The notes below the pieces were generated by a model. That model was not told the origin of the DNA and ran no database searches. It saw only the letters and a list, made by a program, of their open reading frames with translations. Below, piece by piece: positions 1-8,139 of a DNA stretch of 64,000 nt. The stretch comes from Terriglobus albidus (GTDB lineage: Bacteria; Acidobacteriota; Terriglobia; Terriglobales; Acidobacteriaceae): assembly GCF_025685425.1 (NCBI RefSeq), contig NZ_JAGTAS010000056.1, positions 186,001-250,000 of the forward strand, given 5' to 3'. Position 1 is the first letter of the stretch. Every line of letters begins with the position of its first letter. Both the position numbers and the translations under genes were made by a program.

Positions 1-1161
1 AACCGATTCCGGATGCAGCACATCAATGACTTCTATTATGGGTGGTCGGCGACGGCCGCCGATGTCAACCACGACGGCGTTCTCGATATCATCTCCGGTC
101 CTTTCTATTATCTCGGTCCTGATTACAAGGTCTCCCGCGAGATCTTTCTCAGCAAGACGTCCGATGTGACCTCGCAACTTACACCTAACATGGTGAATTT
201 TGCTTATGACTACACCGGCGACGGTTGGCCGGACCTGCTGGTCTCGAAAGGCAGGTCCATGTCGCTCTATGTGAATCCGAAGGGTGAGCTGCGACGATGG
301 GACCGTTATGATGTACTGCCCGCCGTATGGGGCGAGATCGTCGCCTTCAAGGATGTCAACGGAGACGGTATACCCGATGCCGTCTACGTTGGCGGCGGTT
401 ACGTGTGCTGGGCCACTCCCGATCCCAAAAATCCGACGGCGCCCTGGATCGTGCACAAGATCTCTGAGGAAGGCTACAACGTCCCTGCGCAGCACGGCAT
501 CGGCGTGGGAGACATCAACGGCGACGGCCGTATGGATATCGTCTCTCCGCATGGCTGGTGGGAACAGCCTCAATCCGGAATGCCGGACAAACCTTGGCCC
601 TATCATCCCGCGGAGTTGGGGCGCTGGCCGCGCGCCGGAGGCAGCGTAGGCGGGGCGGAGATGGCTGTATGTGACGTCAATGGAGACGGGCTCAACGACG
701 TCGTCACCAGCCTGGAGGCACATGGGTGGGGCATCGCCTGGTTCGAACAAAAGCGCGACAAAAGCGGCACGATCTCTTTTGTCGAGCACATGATCATAGA
801 CGACTACTCCACTAAGAACGCCGGCGATGTAACGTTCTCCGAGCCGCATGGAGCAACATTCGCAGATGTGGACGGTGATGGCATTCCCGATTTCATTGTG
901 GGGAAACGCGTTTTTTCGCACCAGGAGAGCTATACCGATCCAGACCCGTTTGGGCCGGCGGTGCTGTACTGGTTCCGCACGACGCGCAATCCGAAGGCCC
1001 CCGGAGGGGCCGAGTTTAAGCCTGAACTGATTCACAACCGGTCTGGCGCCGGGTCTACGATTCTGGCGGCCGATCTGAATCACGATGGCGCTGTCGATAT
1101 CGTTACGTCGACCAATCGAGGGACCTTTATCTTCTGGGGTAAGCCGAAAGCAAGGAAGTAA
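1..1161 (+). CDS. FG-GAP/VCBS repeat protein (5'-truncated by window edge)
   Basis: The frame is open to base 1, so the gene begins before the window; the first visible ATG is at 13. At least seven calcium-binding type loops of the form D-x-N/D-x-D-G are spread evenly (DVNHDGVLD, DYTGDGWPD, DVNGDGIPD, DINGDGRMD, DVNGDGLND, DVDGDGIPD, DLNHDGAVD), each followed by a short hydrophobic strand. This is the FG-GAP/VCBS beta-propeller pattern, as in integrin-alpha-like propellers and exported carbohydrate-binding or lyase-associated proteins. It precedes an exported PQQ dehydrogenase on the same strand with about 40 bp between, so an envelope or extracellular role in sugar processing is inferred. 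No catalytic motif is visible and substrate is unknown. Confidence 0.85.
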   Translation, partial: NRFRMQHINDFYYGWSATAADVNHDGVLDIISGPFYYLGPDYKVSREIFLSKTSDVTSQLTPNMVNFAYDYTGDGWPDLLVSKGRSMSLYVNPKGELRRWDRYDVLPAVWGEIVAFKDVNGDGIPDAVYVGGGYVCWATPDPKNPTAPWIVHKISEEGYNVPAQHGIGVGDINGDGRMDIVSPHGWWEQPQSGMPDKPWPYHPAELGRWPRAGGSVGGAEMAVCDVNGDGLNDVVTSLEAHGWGIAWFEQKRDKSGTISFVEHMIIDDYSTKNAGDVTFSEPHGATFADVDGDGIPDFIVGKRVFSHQESYTDPDPFGPAVLYWFRTTRNPKAPGGAEFKPELIHNRSGAGSTILAADLNHDGAVDIVTSTNRGTFIFWGKPKARK

Positions 1162-1202
1162 GTTCGGCTTGCCGCATTCGTTTCAGGATGGGGAGAGAGT
1201 AT

Positions 1203-3452
1203 ATGTTGTGCTTTGGCTGCTTTCTTAGAGGATTCGCTGGGACCGTCATCATTGCAGCCGTTGGCGCAAATGCACAGCAGTCTACGATCGGCTGGACAGA
1301 CTATCTGGGCGGTCCGGACAGCTCGCACTTTTCTCCTTTGAAGCAGATAACGCCGGCCAACATCAGCAAGCTTGAAATGGTATGGAACTTTCCGGCAGGC
1401 GATGGCAACTACACCTTCAGTCCATTAGTAGTGGATAACATCGCGTACGTTGCTGCGCACCAAGGTGCGCTGGTCGCTTTGGATGCCACGACTGGCAAAG
1501 AGATCTGGTCGCATCCATTCGCCGGTGGTGGTGTACGCGCCGGCATTGGTGGCCAGCGTGGCTTGAACTATTGGGAGAGCAAAGATCGCAAAGATCGTCG
1601 AATCTTCGTCACCACAAACGGCTTCCTTTATTGCATTGACGCGATAAACGGCAAGGATATCGACTCGTTCGCCGACCATGGGCGGCTGGACCTGAAAACA
1701 GGTATCGATCGCACGCCGGTCTCTCTCGGTTCCAGAACCCCGGGAAGGACATTCGAAAATCTGATCATCCTTGGTAGCTTTCCTGGCGAAGGCTACCTCG
1801 CGCCTCCCGGCGATATTCGTGCATTCGACATTCACACGGGTAAGTTGGTCTGGATCTTCCACACTATCCCACGCCCTGGCGAGATGGGCTACGAAACATG
1901 GCCGAAGGATGGGTACAAATACCTGGGCGGTGTAGACGTGTGGGGTGAGTTCACCATAGACGTGAAGCGCGGCATCGTCTACTTCCCGGTCTCATCGACG
2001 AAGTATGAGTTATATGGAGGTGACCGGCATGGGAATAATTTATTCGCGGATAGCCTGTTGGCTCTCGACGCGCGTACCGGCAAGTATCTGTGGCACTTCC
2101 AGACCGTTCATCACGATGTGTGGGATTACGATCCCAACCAGGCGCCGCAATTAGTCACGGTCCGTCATAACGGCAAGATGGTCGACGTCGTCGCTCTTGC
2201 TTCGAAGAACGGCTTCCTCTATGTCTTTGACCGCGTCACGGGCAAGCCTCTCTGGCCAATCGTCGAGCACCCAGTGCCCCAGTCCGATCTGCCCGGCGAG
2301 CAGACATCGCCTACGCAGCCCTTTCCCACTGTAGTGCCGCCGTTTGCTCGTCAGAGTATGACTGTAAATGACCTATACACCGGTTTTATGACGCCCGAAG
2401 AGGCGGTCTGGTGGAAGGACAGAATCTCCAGGGCAAGGGGCGGTTTATTCACCCCGCCCAGCGATAAGTACGAGACCATTCAGATTCCCAGCGTCACTGG
2501 TGGAGCGGCGTTCTTCGGTAGCGGTGCGGATGCAGCTAAGGGCATGGTCTTTATCGAGACCCGAAACCTGCCTTCCATTCTCAAGATGGTGCCGGCGGGG
2601 GAGTCGACCTCCGCCAACAACGGTGGCCTGATCCCGGGAAGGATTGCCTCGGCTACGCCCCGGCCGACTCCAACCTTAGCCGGAGGAGCAGTCATGCAGG
2701 CACGGCTGGGCCGAACCATCTATGAGCAGACCTGCCTGATCTGCCATGGTCCGGATCTGAAAGGAGACCGCGGCCCCGCGCTCGACACCGTTGTTAGCAG
2801 GCTCGGTCCGGAAGGAGTGAGCACCATCATCACTCACGGACGAGGCTCAATGCCGGCGTTTTCTTCTATTCCCGCGCAGGGTATTACCGACGTGGTCACG
2901 TTCCTGAATCAGCCGGATCTGGCGCCGCCCGGAACGGGGATCGGCGGGAATGCCTTCACGGAACGCATCGAACCCGAGTATCCCGCTGACCTGAATCCGA
3001 AGCCACAACGGTACAAGACGGGGTACGGGCAAGAGGGGTACATCATCAAGCCGCCCTGGAGCACGATCACTGCCTACGATCTGAACACCGGCAAAATCGC
3101 ATGGCAGACACCTTATGGCGATATGCCACAGGCAGGTCCAAGTGATCAACTGCGCGGCAATATCTTTCCCAAGAGCGGATTTGTTGTACTCGCATCCGGA
3201 CTAATCGTCTTCGTGGATAACCAGGGAGTGCTCTACGCACTTGACCAGAAGAGCGGCAAGGTCATCTTCAGCAAAATGGTGCCCAATGGCGGAGTGGGTG
3301 TTCCGGCTGTGTATGAGGTGAATGGGCGCGAGTACATCTTGTTCGCACTTACTGCAGGCCCTGCATTTTCGCAGGGGCTCAGGATGGCTCCTGGTGGAGT
3401 CAATCCGCCCGCAGGACCGAAAAGCTACGTCGCCTTCGCGCTCTCTCAATAA
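1203..3452 (+). CDS. PQQ-dependent dehydrogenase with inserted cytochrome c domain
   Basis: Exported quinoprotein dehydrogenase (749 aa). The frame opens at 1188, but the ATG at 1203 has a GGGGAGAG ribosome site just upstream and begins a clean Sec leader (MLCFGCFLRG..ANAQQ), so I prefer 1203. The N-terminal two thirds carry PQQ propeller repeats (ALDATTGKEIW, FDIHTGKLVW, ALDARTGKYLW, FDRVTGKPLW). A haem c site CLICH lies at residues 511-515 counted from 1203, and one more propeller blade follows (AYDLNTGKIAW), so the cytochrome domain is inserted in the propeller instead of being C-terminal. The family oxidises aldoses or alcohols in the periplasm and passes electrons to the respiratory chain. 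Neighbours suggest a sugar substrate; the exact one cannot be told. Confidence 0.9.
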   Translation: MLCFGCFLRGFAGTVIIAAVGANAQQSTIGWTDYLGGPDSSHFSPLKQITPANISKLEMVWNFPAGDGNYTFSPLVVDNIAYVAAHQGALVALDATTGKEIWSHPFAGGGVRAGIGGQRGLNYWESKDRKDRRIFVTTNGFLYCIDAINGKDIDSFADHGRLDLKTGIDRTPVSLGSRTPGRTFENLIILGSFPGEGYLAPPGDIRAFDIHTGKLVWIFHTIPRPGEMGYETWPKDGYKYLGGVDVWGEFTIDVKRGIVYFPVSSTKYELYGGDRHGNNLFADSLLALDARTGKYLWHFQTVHHDVWDYDPNQAPQLVTVRHNGKMVDVVALASKNGFLYVFDRVTGKPLWPIVEHPVPQSDLPGEQTSPTQPFPTVVPPFARQSMTVNDLYTGFMTPEEAVWWKDRISRARGGLFTPPSDKYETIQIPSVTGGAAFFGSGADAAKGMVFIETRNLPSILKMVPAGESTSANNGGLIPGRIASATPRPTPTLAGGAVMQARLGRTIYEQTCLICHGPDLKGDRGPALDTVVSRLGPEGVSTIITHGRGSMPAFSSIPAQGITDVVTFLNQPDLAPPGTGIGGNAFTERIEPEYPADLNPKPQRYKTGYGQEGYIIKPPWSTITAYDLNTGKIAWQTPYGDMPQAGPSDQLRGNIFPKSGFVVLASGLIVFVDNQGVLYALDQKSGKVIFSKMVPNGGVGVPAVYEVNGREYILFALTAGPAFSQGLRMAPGGVNPPAGPKSYVAFALSQ

Positions 3453-3528
3453 GAGGATGCCTTAGTCCCATTACGTGTATAGGCGGCTCCTCGGGGAGCG
3501 CCTCAACAAAGCGATAGGAGTTTTCTCA

Positions 3529-5529
3529 ATGAATCCGCTACGACTGTTGTCTCAAGAGAAGCACATGGTATGCGAGCAGATGAAACACGCCTCGCTTCTT
3601 GCCCTGCTCCTCCTCACTGGAACATCTGCCGCTTTCGCCGATAACTCTCGCCTTCCGGACGGTACTGAATTCCCAGTATGGGAGAAGCCGCTTCACTTCA
3701 CGAAGACCTACTACGTTGACGCAAACGCCAGGAATGCAACCGACAGTGGCCCAGGTACAAAGGAGCATCCGTTCCGTACCATCGACCATGCAGCACAGGT
3801 GCTGCAGCCGAGTGAACAGGTCATCATCGCCAGCGGAGTGTACCGCGAGGCGATCCGCCCGGCGCGGGGAGGCACAAGTCCCGACGCGATGATCAGTTAC
3901 GAGGCGGCGCCGGGCGCGGATGTCGTTGTATCAGGCGCGGTCGTGACGGCAGGATGGCAGCCCAGCGAGGGCTGGAACATCGGCCCGGACCGGGAGACGA
4001 ATCAGCCTGTGAAGGCATACCAGCTTCACCTTGATCCCAAGATGTTCCCGCTTGGGTATAACCCGTTCGCTCTCGACAACGTGACTGACGACCGCTACTG
4101 GATCAACTACGCCAAGGACAATATGTGGAACTACTTCCGGCGGCGGGGGCTGGTCTTTGTGGATGGCAAGCCGCTGGAGCAGGTGGAATCGCCATCGGCT
4201 CTCGCGGGGCTTTCGCCGCGCTCGCTGAGTTTCTTCAGCGACATCCGCTGGACACCGTTGTTCCAGGAGTTTTCGCCCTATGCCGGGAAAGTGTGGGTCG
4301 AATCAGACGGACTGACATTGCATATCCGGCTGGCAAATGACGATGATCCGGCGAAGCACGTGATCGAGATCACGAACGAGGAGTCGGTCTTCTCTCCTGC
4401 AAAGCCGTACCAGTCATATATCCGGGTGAAGGGCATCAAGTTTCGGTATGCCGGAAACAGTTACCCAAACCCTCAGCGAGGGCTGGTCTCGACCAATCAC
4501 GGCAATCACTTCATCTTTGAAGACAATTCTTTCGAGTGGGCCAATAGTGTGGGGCTCGATATTGGTGACGTTGACTGGGCAGCGGCGCGGCCGCCGCAGC
4601 CAGTTGGTTTCGACGTTATCCGTCACAATGTCTTCCGGTACTGCGGAATCGAGGGGCTTGGTGGAACGGGCGGCCCACAGAATGTGCTGGTGGAGAAGAA
4701 TCTCTTTGAGTGGATTGGCTGGCAGGATGCCGCCCGAATGTCGGAGTCCGGCGGGACAAAGATGCATCGGACCCGGAATCTGCTGTTCCGAAATAACGTG
4801 GTACGGCACATCCGGCATGCCAACGGCATCTGGCTGGATATCGGCAACACAAATGATCGGCTTACGGGGAACGTCTTCGCAGACATCCCCGGCGATGTGA
4901 ATCCACACGCTATTCACATCGAGGGCAGCGACGCGCTGAACGAGATTGATAATAATATCTTCGACCACCTCACCGGCGGAGTTCTGATCCGCGACACGAA
5001 CCATGTCATCATCGCGTACAACCTGTTCGTGGACTGCGCCAAGGTGTGCATCGATACTGCGTCAGGCCTCGGCGCACCGCGTCCAATCAATGGCCACACG
5101 AACGACGTACACGATCTGAGAGTCTTCGGAAATGTGTTCTCGGGCATCGGCCAGTCGGCTATCGAGTTCAACAATCCACGTAACACTGCGGACGGAAACG
5201 TCTACGGCTTCGCGCCGGGCCGACGGGCGGGAATGCAGCCCTACCTGCGTGTGAAATTCCCGGATCCGCCGGAGTGGGACAACCTGGAGTCCTGGCGCGA
5301 TCAGCACGATTGGGACAAGACGGGAACTACGGCGGAGGTCGCAGCGACATTCAACCCTGATGCTCTTGAGATGAGCGTGGCGGTGAAGGGCGATGTGAAA
5401 GCTCTACCGGTGTACGGCGGAATCGATGTGGACTTCTACGGCCACCCAATCACTGAGACAAACCGGATGCCGGGACCCTTCGCTGATCTAACGGCTACTG
5501 CAGGTTCACGAACCATCGACCCACGCTAA
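3529..5529 (+). CDS. Exported right-handed parallel beta-helix protein
   Basis: Predicted secreted beta-helix protein (666 aa from 3529). The frame opens at 3475, but 3529 has TAGGAG eight bases upstream; the leader itself (MKHASLLALLLLTGTSAAFA) could also start at 3580. The mature N-terminus has the pattern YYVDANA..DSGPGT..PFRTI..AAQVL..V.I..GVYRE, typical of pectate-lyase-like and DUF1565 helices of carbohydrate-active proteins. Repeated short strands with N and G (NHFIFEDNSF, NVLVEKNLF, NLLFRNNVV, NDRLTGNVF, NHVIIAYNLF) are the helix coils. It probably binds or cuts plant polysaccharide, in keeping with the GH127 gene downstream, but I cannot assign a lyase or hydrolase family. Confidence 0.8.
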   Translation: MNPLRLLSQEKHMVCEQMKHASLLALLLLTGTSAAFADNSRLPDGTEFPVWEKPLHFTKTYYVDANARNATDSGPGTKEHPFRTIDHAAQVLQPSEQVIIASGVYREAIRPARGGTSPDAMISYEAAPGADVVVSGAVVTAGWQPSEGWNIGPDRETNQPVKAYQLHLDPKMFPLGYNPFALDNVTDDRYWINYAKDNMWNYFRRRGLVFVDGKPLEQVESPSALAGLSPRSLSFFSDIRWTPLFQEFSPYAGKVWVESDGLTLHIRLANDDDPAKHVIEITNEESVFSPAKPYQSYIRVKGIKFRYAGNSYPNPQRGLVSTNHGNHFIFEDNSFEWANSVGLDIGDVDWAAARPPQPVGFDVIRHNVFRYCGIEGLGGTGGPQNVLVEKNLFEWIGWQDAARMSESGGTKMHRTRNLLFRNNVVRHIRHANGIWLDIGNTNDRLTGNVFADIPGDVNPHAIHIEGSDALNEIDNNIFDHLTGGVLIRDTNHVIIAYNLFVDCAKVCIDTASGLGAPRPINGHTNDVHDLRVFGNVFSGIGQSAIEFNNPRNTADGNVYGFAPGRRAGMQPYLRVKFPDPPEWDNLESWRDQHDWDKTGTTAEVAATFNPDALEMSVAVKGDVKALPVYGGIDVDFYGHPITETNRMPGPFADLTATAGSRTIDPR

Positions 5530-5572
5530 ATCCATTGTGGAGGGTGAGCCTTTCATCACTGACCGAGTTACG

Positions 5573-5602
5573 TTGACGTAAGTATTGTTTTGACGCTGTA
5601 AA
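5573..5602 (+). promoter_or_regulatory. Candidate promoter before the dehydratase gene
   Basis: TTGACG at 5573-5578 and TGTAAA at 5597-5602, 18 bases apart, in the 157-base gap before the sugar-acid dehydratase. A second TTGACG lies at 5590. No clear operator was found. Confidence 0.3.
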
Positions 5603-5686
5603 TCTGAATAAGTCGGCTGTTCGGCCGTATTCTCTGAAACGCTTACGGTCGCCACAACAGATTCAAGAACTGAGAAAGGTGGAACA

Positions 5687-6955
5687 ATGGCAAATCTCTC
5701 CAGAAGATCAATGCTGAAGCACGGCGGCCTGGCACTGGGTTCTTTGGGAACGTTTTCTCTACCGGCGCTCTCACAGGCTATCCAGGCGAGCAGCTCTCCC
5801 TTCAAACGTCCCAGGCTCAAGATCACCGATGTTCGTACGGCACAGGTCAGTGTGCATGGGCCGCAGACGCATGTCCGCATTTACACCGATGCGGGACTGA
5901 TCGGTCAGGGAGAATCGACTGACGCTGCCGTTGGGTCTGCTGCGCTGATTCGGAGCTTCCGCCGCGGCCTGGTAGGGCAGGATCCGCTGAACGTTGAAGC
6001 ACTTTGGGAGAGGATTCGTACCTCCGGAGTGTTCGCCGGCGCGCAGGGCGGCCAATACACTACGGCTCTTACCGGAGTTGAGATCGCGCTTTGGGACCTG
6101 GCCGGCAAGGCGCTGGGTTTGCCGGTTTACCAACTGCTCGGTGGGAAGTTCCGCGATAAGGTTCGTATCTATTGTGACTCCGGACGGGACGATGTCCTCA
6201 CCCCCGAGTCGGAGAAGAAGATTGACTGGATCAAGTCACAGGGCTTCACCGCGATGAAGGTCGATCTTGATGACGCCGCCGACCCAAATCGTTTCGACCG
6301 CGTCAACTGGACAGCGAACAATGCCGAGATCGATCGCATGGTGAAGTGGGTCGAGCACGTCAAGGGCATCATTCCCGCAAGCATGGACTTCGCATGCGAT
6401 ATGCATGGGCGTTACGATGCGCCGACCGGGAAGAAGGTCGCGAAGGTATTGGAGCCCTTCCGTTTGCTCTGGCTGGAAGAGCCCGTTCCGCCTGAAGATA
6501 TCGATGCGTTGGTGGATATTCGGCACTCGACAACCACGCCTATCTGCGTTGGCGAGAACATCTACATGCGCTGGGGATACAAAGAGATCTTTGAGAAGCG
6601 TGCGGCGGACATCATCATGCCCGACATCCAGAAGACAGGCGGTCTGGCCGAAGCAAAAAAGATCGCCGACATGTCTCACGCTTACGAGATCCCCTTCGCT
6701 CCGCACTGTGTTGTTTCGCCCATCGGCCAGATGGCTTCGGCGCACGTCTGCGCCTCTATCCCCAACTTCCTTGTCTGTGAGTGGCACTGGATCGACAACC
6801 TGGACACCTGGAAGAGCTTCGTCCAGGAAGGCGAGATCATTCAGAAGGGATACATCACCGTCACTGACAAGCCAGGTCTGGGGGTCGAGATGAATGAAGA
6901 AGCAGCGAAGAAGGTACAGATCCCCAACACGCCATGGTTCGAACCGGGTATGTAG
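5687..6955 (+). CDS. Tat-exported enolase-superfamily sugar-acid dehydratase
   Basis: Mandelate-racemase/muconate-lactonising family enzyme (422 aa), closest in motif layout to galactonate/mannonate-type dehydratases, which turn sugar acids into 2-keto-3-deoxy acids. Start has AAAGGTGG just upstream. The N-terminus carries a twin-arginine signal (SRRSMLK) and a hydrophobic stretch, so the enzyme is likely exported, unusual because homologues are often cytosolic. Visible active-site residues are K191-V-D193 on strand two, D238-M-H240, E264-E265, E290 and H340; D238, E264 and E290 would hold Mg. The TAG stop is the first three bases of a palindromic repeat (see 6953). Substrate is not determinable; galactonate, gluconate and rhamnonate are all possible. 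Confidence 0.88.
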   Translation: MANLSRRSMLKHGGLALGSLGTFSLPALSQAIQASSSPFKRPRLKITDVRTAQVSVHGPQTHVRIYTDAGLIGQGESTDAAVGSAALIRSFRRGLVGQDPLNVEALWERIRTSGVFAGAQGGQYTTALTGVEIALWDLAGKALGLPVYQLLGGKFRDKVRIYCDSGRDDVLTPESEKKIDWIKSQGFTAMKVDLDDAADPNRFDRVNWTANNAEIDRMVKWVEHVKGIIPASMDFACDMHGRYDAPTGKKVAKVLEPFRLLWLEEPVPPEDIDALVDIRHSTTTPICVGENIYMRWGYKEIFEKRAADIIMPDIQKTGGLAEAKKIADMSHAYEIPFAPHCVVSPIGQMASAHVCASIPNFLVCEWHWIDNLDTWKSFVQEGEIIQKGYITVTDKPGLGVEMNEEAAKKVQIPNTPWFEPGM

Positions 6956-7068
6956 AGCATTTTCCCTGTTGCTGGGTACCCCGGAAGAGGAGTGAATCGG
7001 CGTTTTCATTGCGGAAAACGCCCATAAATGCAGAATCCCTATGCTACACCTACAGGAAAAATGCTCTA
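6953..7068 (+). repeat. Palindromic dispersed element, copy A (116 bp)
   Basis: Begins TAGAGCATTTTCCCTGT and ends with its near inverse (ACAGGAAAAATGCTCTA), giving 17-base terminal inverted repeats. An inner hairpin GGCGTTTTC-attgc-GGAAAACGCC occupies the centre. Left end overlaps the TAG stop of the dehydratase gene; right end is 12 bases before the ATG of the next gene. Flanking and terminal TA suggests a TA-targeting non-autonomous element (MITE-like); no transposase is present in it. Confidence 0.9.
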
Positions 7069-7080
7069 GCCCAAGGAGTA

Positions 7081-8070
7081 ATGAATCGCATGTGTGCAAT
7101 AAAAAAAATGATAAGCGGCGCATCTCTGGTGTTTTGCGTTCTAATCGCGGCAGGGCCTGCCGTTAAAGCACAGGAAGGCTTCTTCACTCCGGAAGAGGTC
7201 ATCAAGTACACGCCGGAATGGAAAGGGGAGCGCTTTCCTGACGGACGTCCCAAGGTGCCCGACGGCATCCTGGACCGTATGAAGAACGTGACTCTGGAAG
7301 AGGCCTGGGCTACGCTTCGCTCGGCCAACTTCAATCACGAGTATGAGGACGGTTGGTTTGTCATTCACCCCGACCGAGTGCTGGTAGGAAGAGCTTTGAC
7401 TGCCATGTGGATGCCCGGTCGGCCAGACATCCAGAAGGTGATCGAAGAAGACCAGAAGGGCAAGCGCAAGGGCGCCATGAACGCCTGGCCTGTCGATATG
7501 CTTCAACCGCGAGACGTCTATGTTGCCGATCACTTTGGATTGAAAGTGGACGGGCCGTCAATCGGCGATAACGTCGGCAATGCCATCTATGCGCGCTCTG
7601 GAAACGGGATCGTCTACGACGGCGCCGTTCGCGATATCAATGGGCTGAACGAGCTCCCTAACTTTGACTCGTTTGTCCGTTCGTATGATCCGTCTCATCA
7701 CTTCGGAAGCCTCGCTACGGGCGCTCGCCTCAACTCCACCATGGTCAGCATCAACGGTCCGGTGCGTATTGGCCATGCGCTTGCCATGCCAGGTGATGTG
7801 GTTCTCGGCCGCAATGGTGGGGTTCTATTCATTCCCCCGCAGTTGGCGGAGAGAGTCGTAAAGGATTCAGAACGTACACGCTTGCGGGACACGTTCGGAC
7901 ATCAACGTCTGAATGAAAAGAAATACACTGCGGGTCAGATCGATACCCGATGGACGCCCGAGATCGAGCAGGACTATCGCGCGTGGCTGAAACAAAACGA
8001 AGACCATTTGCCCGTCGCCAGACAGCAGATTGAGGAGATTCTGAAAGAGTCGCCCCCTCCTAACCAGTGA
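7081..8070 (+). CDS. Sec-exported RraA-family (aldolase-like) protein
   Basis: RraA/HMG-aldolase-fold protein (329 aa from 7081; the frame opens further upstream inside the dehydratase and the repeat, which is an artefact). ATG 7081 has AAGGAG only two bases before; ATG 7090 has better spacing, so either may be used. A Sec leader (SLVFCVLIAAGPAVKA) is clear. The family pattern GDNVGNAIYARSGNGIVYDG followed by AVRD gives the Mg-binding G-x-x-x-D and R-D residues. Known relatives are 4-hydroxy-4-methyl-2-oxoglutarate aldolases and RNase E inhibitors; an exported copy beside an exported sugar-acid dehydratase hints at pyruvate-releasing cleavage of a keto-deoxy acid, which is inference. Confidence 0.8.
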   Translation: MNRMCAIKKMISGASLVFCVLIAAGPAVKAQEGFFTPEEVIKYTPEWKGERFPDGRPKVPDGILDRMKNVTLEEAWATLRSANFNHEYEDGWFVIHPDRVLVGRALTAMWMPGRPDIQKVIEEDQKGKRKGAMNAWPVDMLQPRDVYVADHFGLKVDGPSIGDNVGNAIYARSGNGIVYDGAVRDINGLNELPNFDSFVRSYDPSHHFGSLATGARLNSTMVSINGPVRIGHALAMPGDVVLGRNGGVLFIPPQLAERVVKDSERTRLRDTFGHQRLNEKKYTAGQIDTRWTPEIEQDYRAWLKQNEDHLPVARQQIEEILKESPPPNQ

Positions 8071-8080
8071 GGGGGACGTT
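8053..8080 (+). terminator. Hairpin at the end of the RraA-like gene
   Basis: CCCCCTC at 8053-8059 pairs exactly with GAGGGGG at 8069-8075 around a nine-base loop that contains the end of the reading frame; GTTTTCC follows. T-tract is short, so it may only be an attenuating or mRNA-end hairpin. Confidence 0.4.
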
Positions 8081-8139
8081 TTCCGCCGTAAGTGCTCTAT
8101 GGCGTATGCTGATCTGAGCAACCAACCGATAGAAGCGAA

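Noticed and set aside
5634-5647. TGAAACGCTTACGG resembling a LacI-family operator
   Set aside because: Not palindromic when checked base by base.
6236-7123. 295-residue minus-strand frame opposite the dehydratase
   Set aside because: Antisense shadow that also reads through palindromic copy A; no family pattern.
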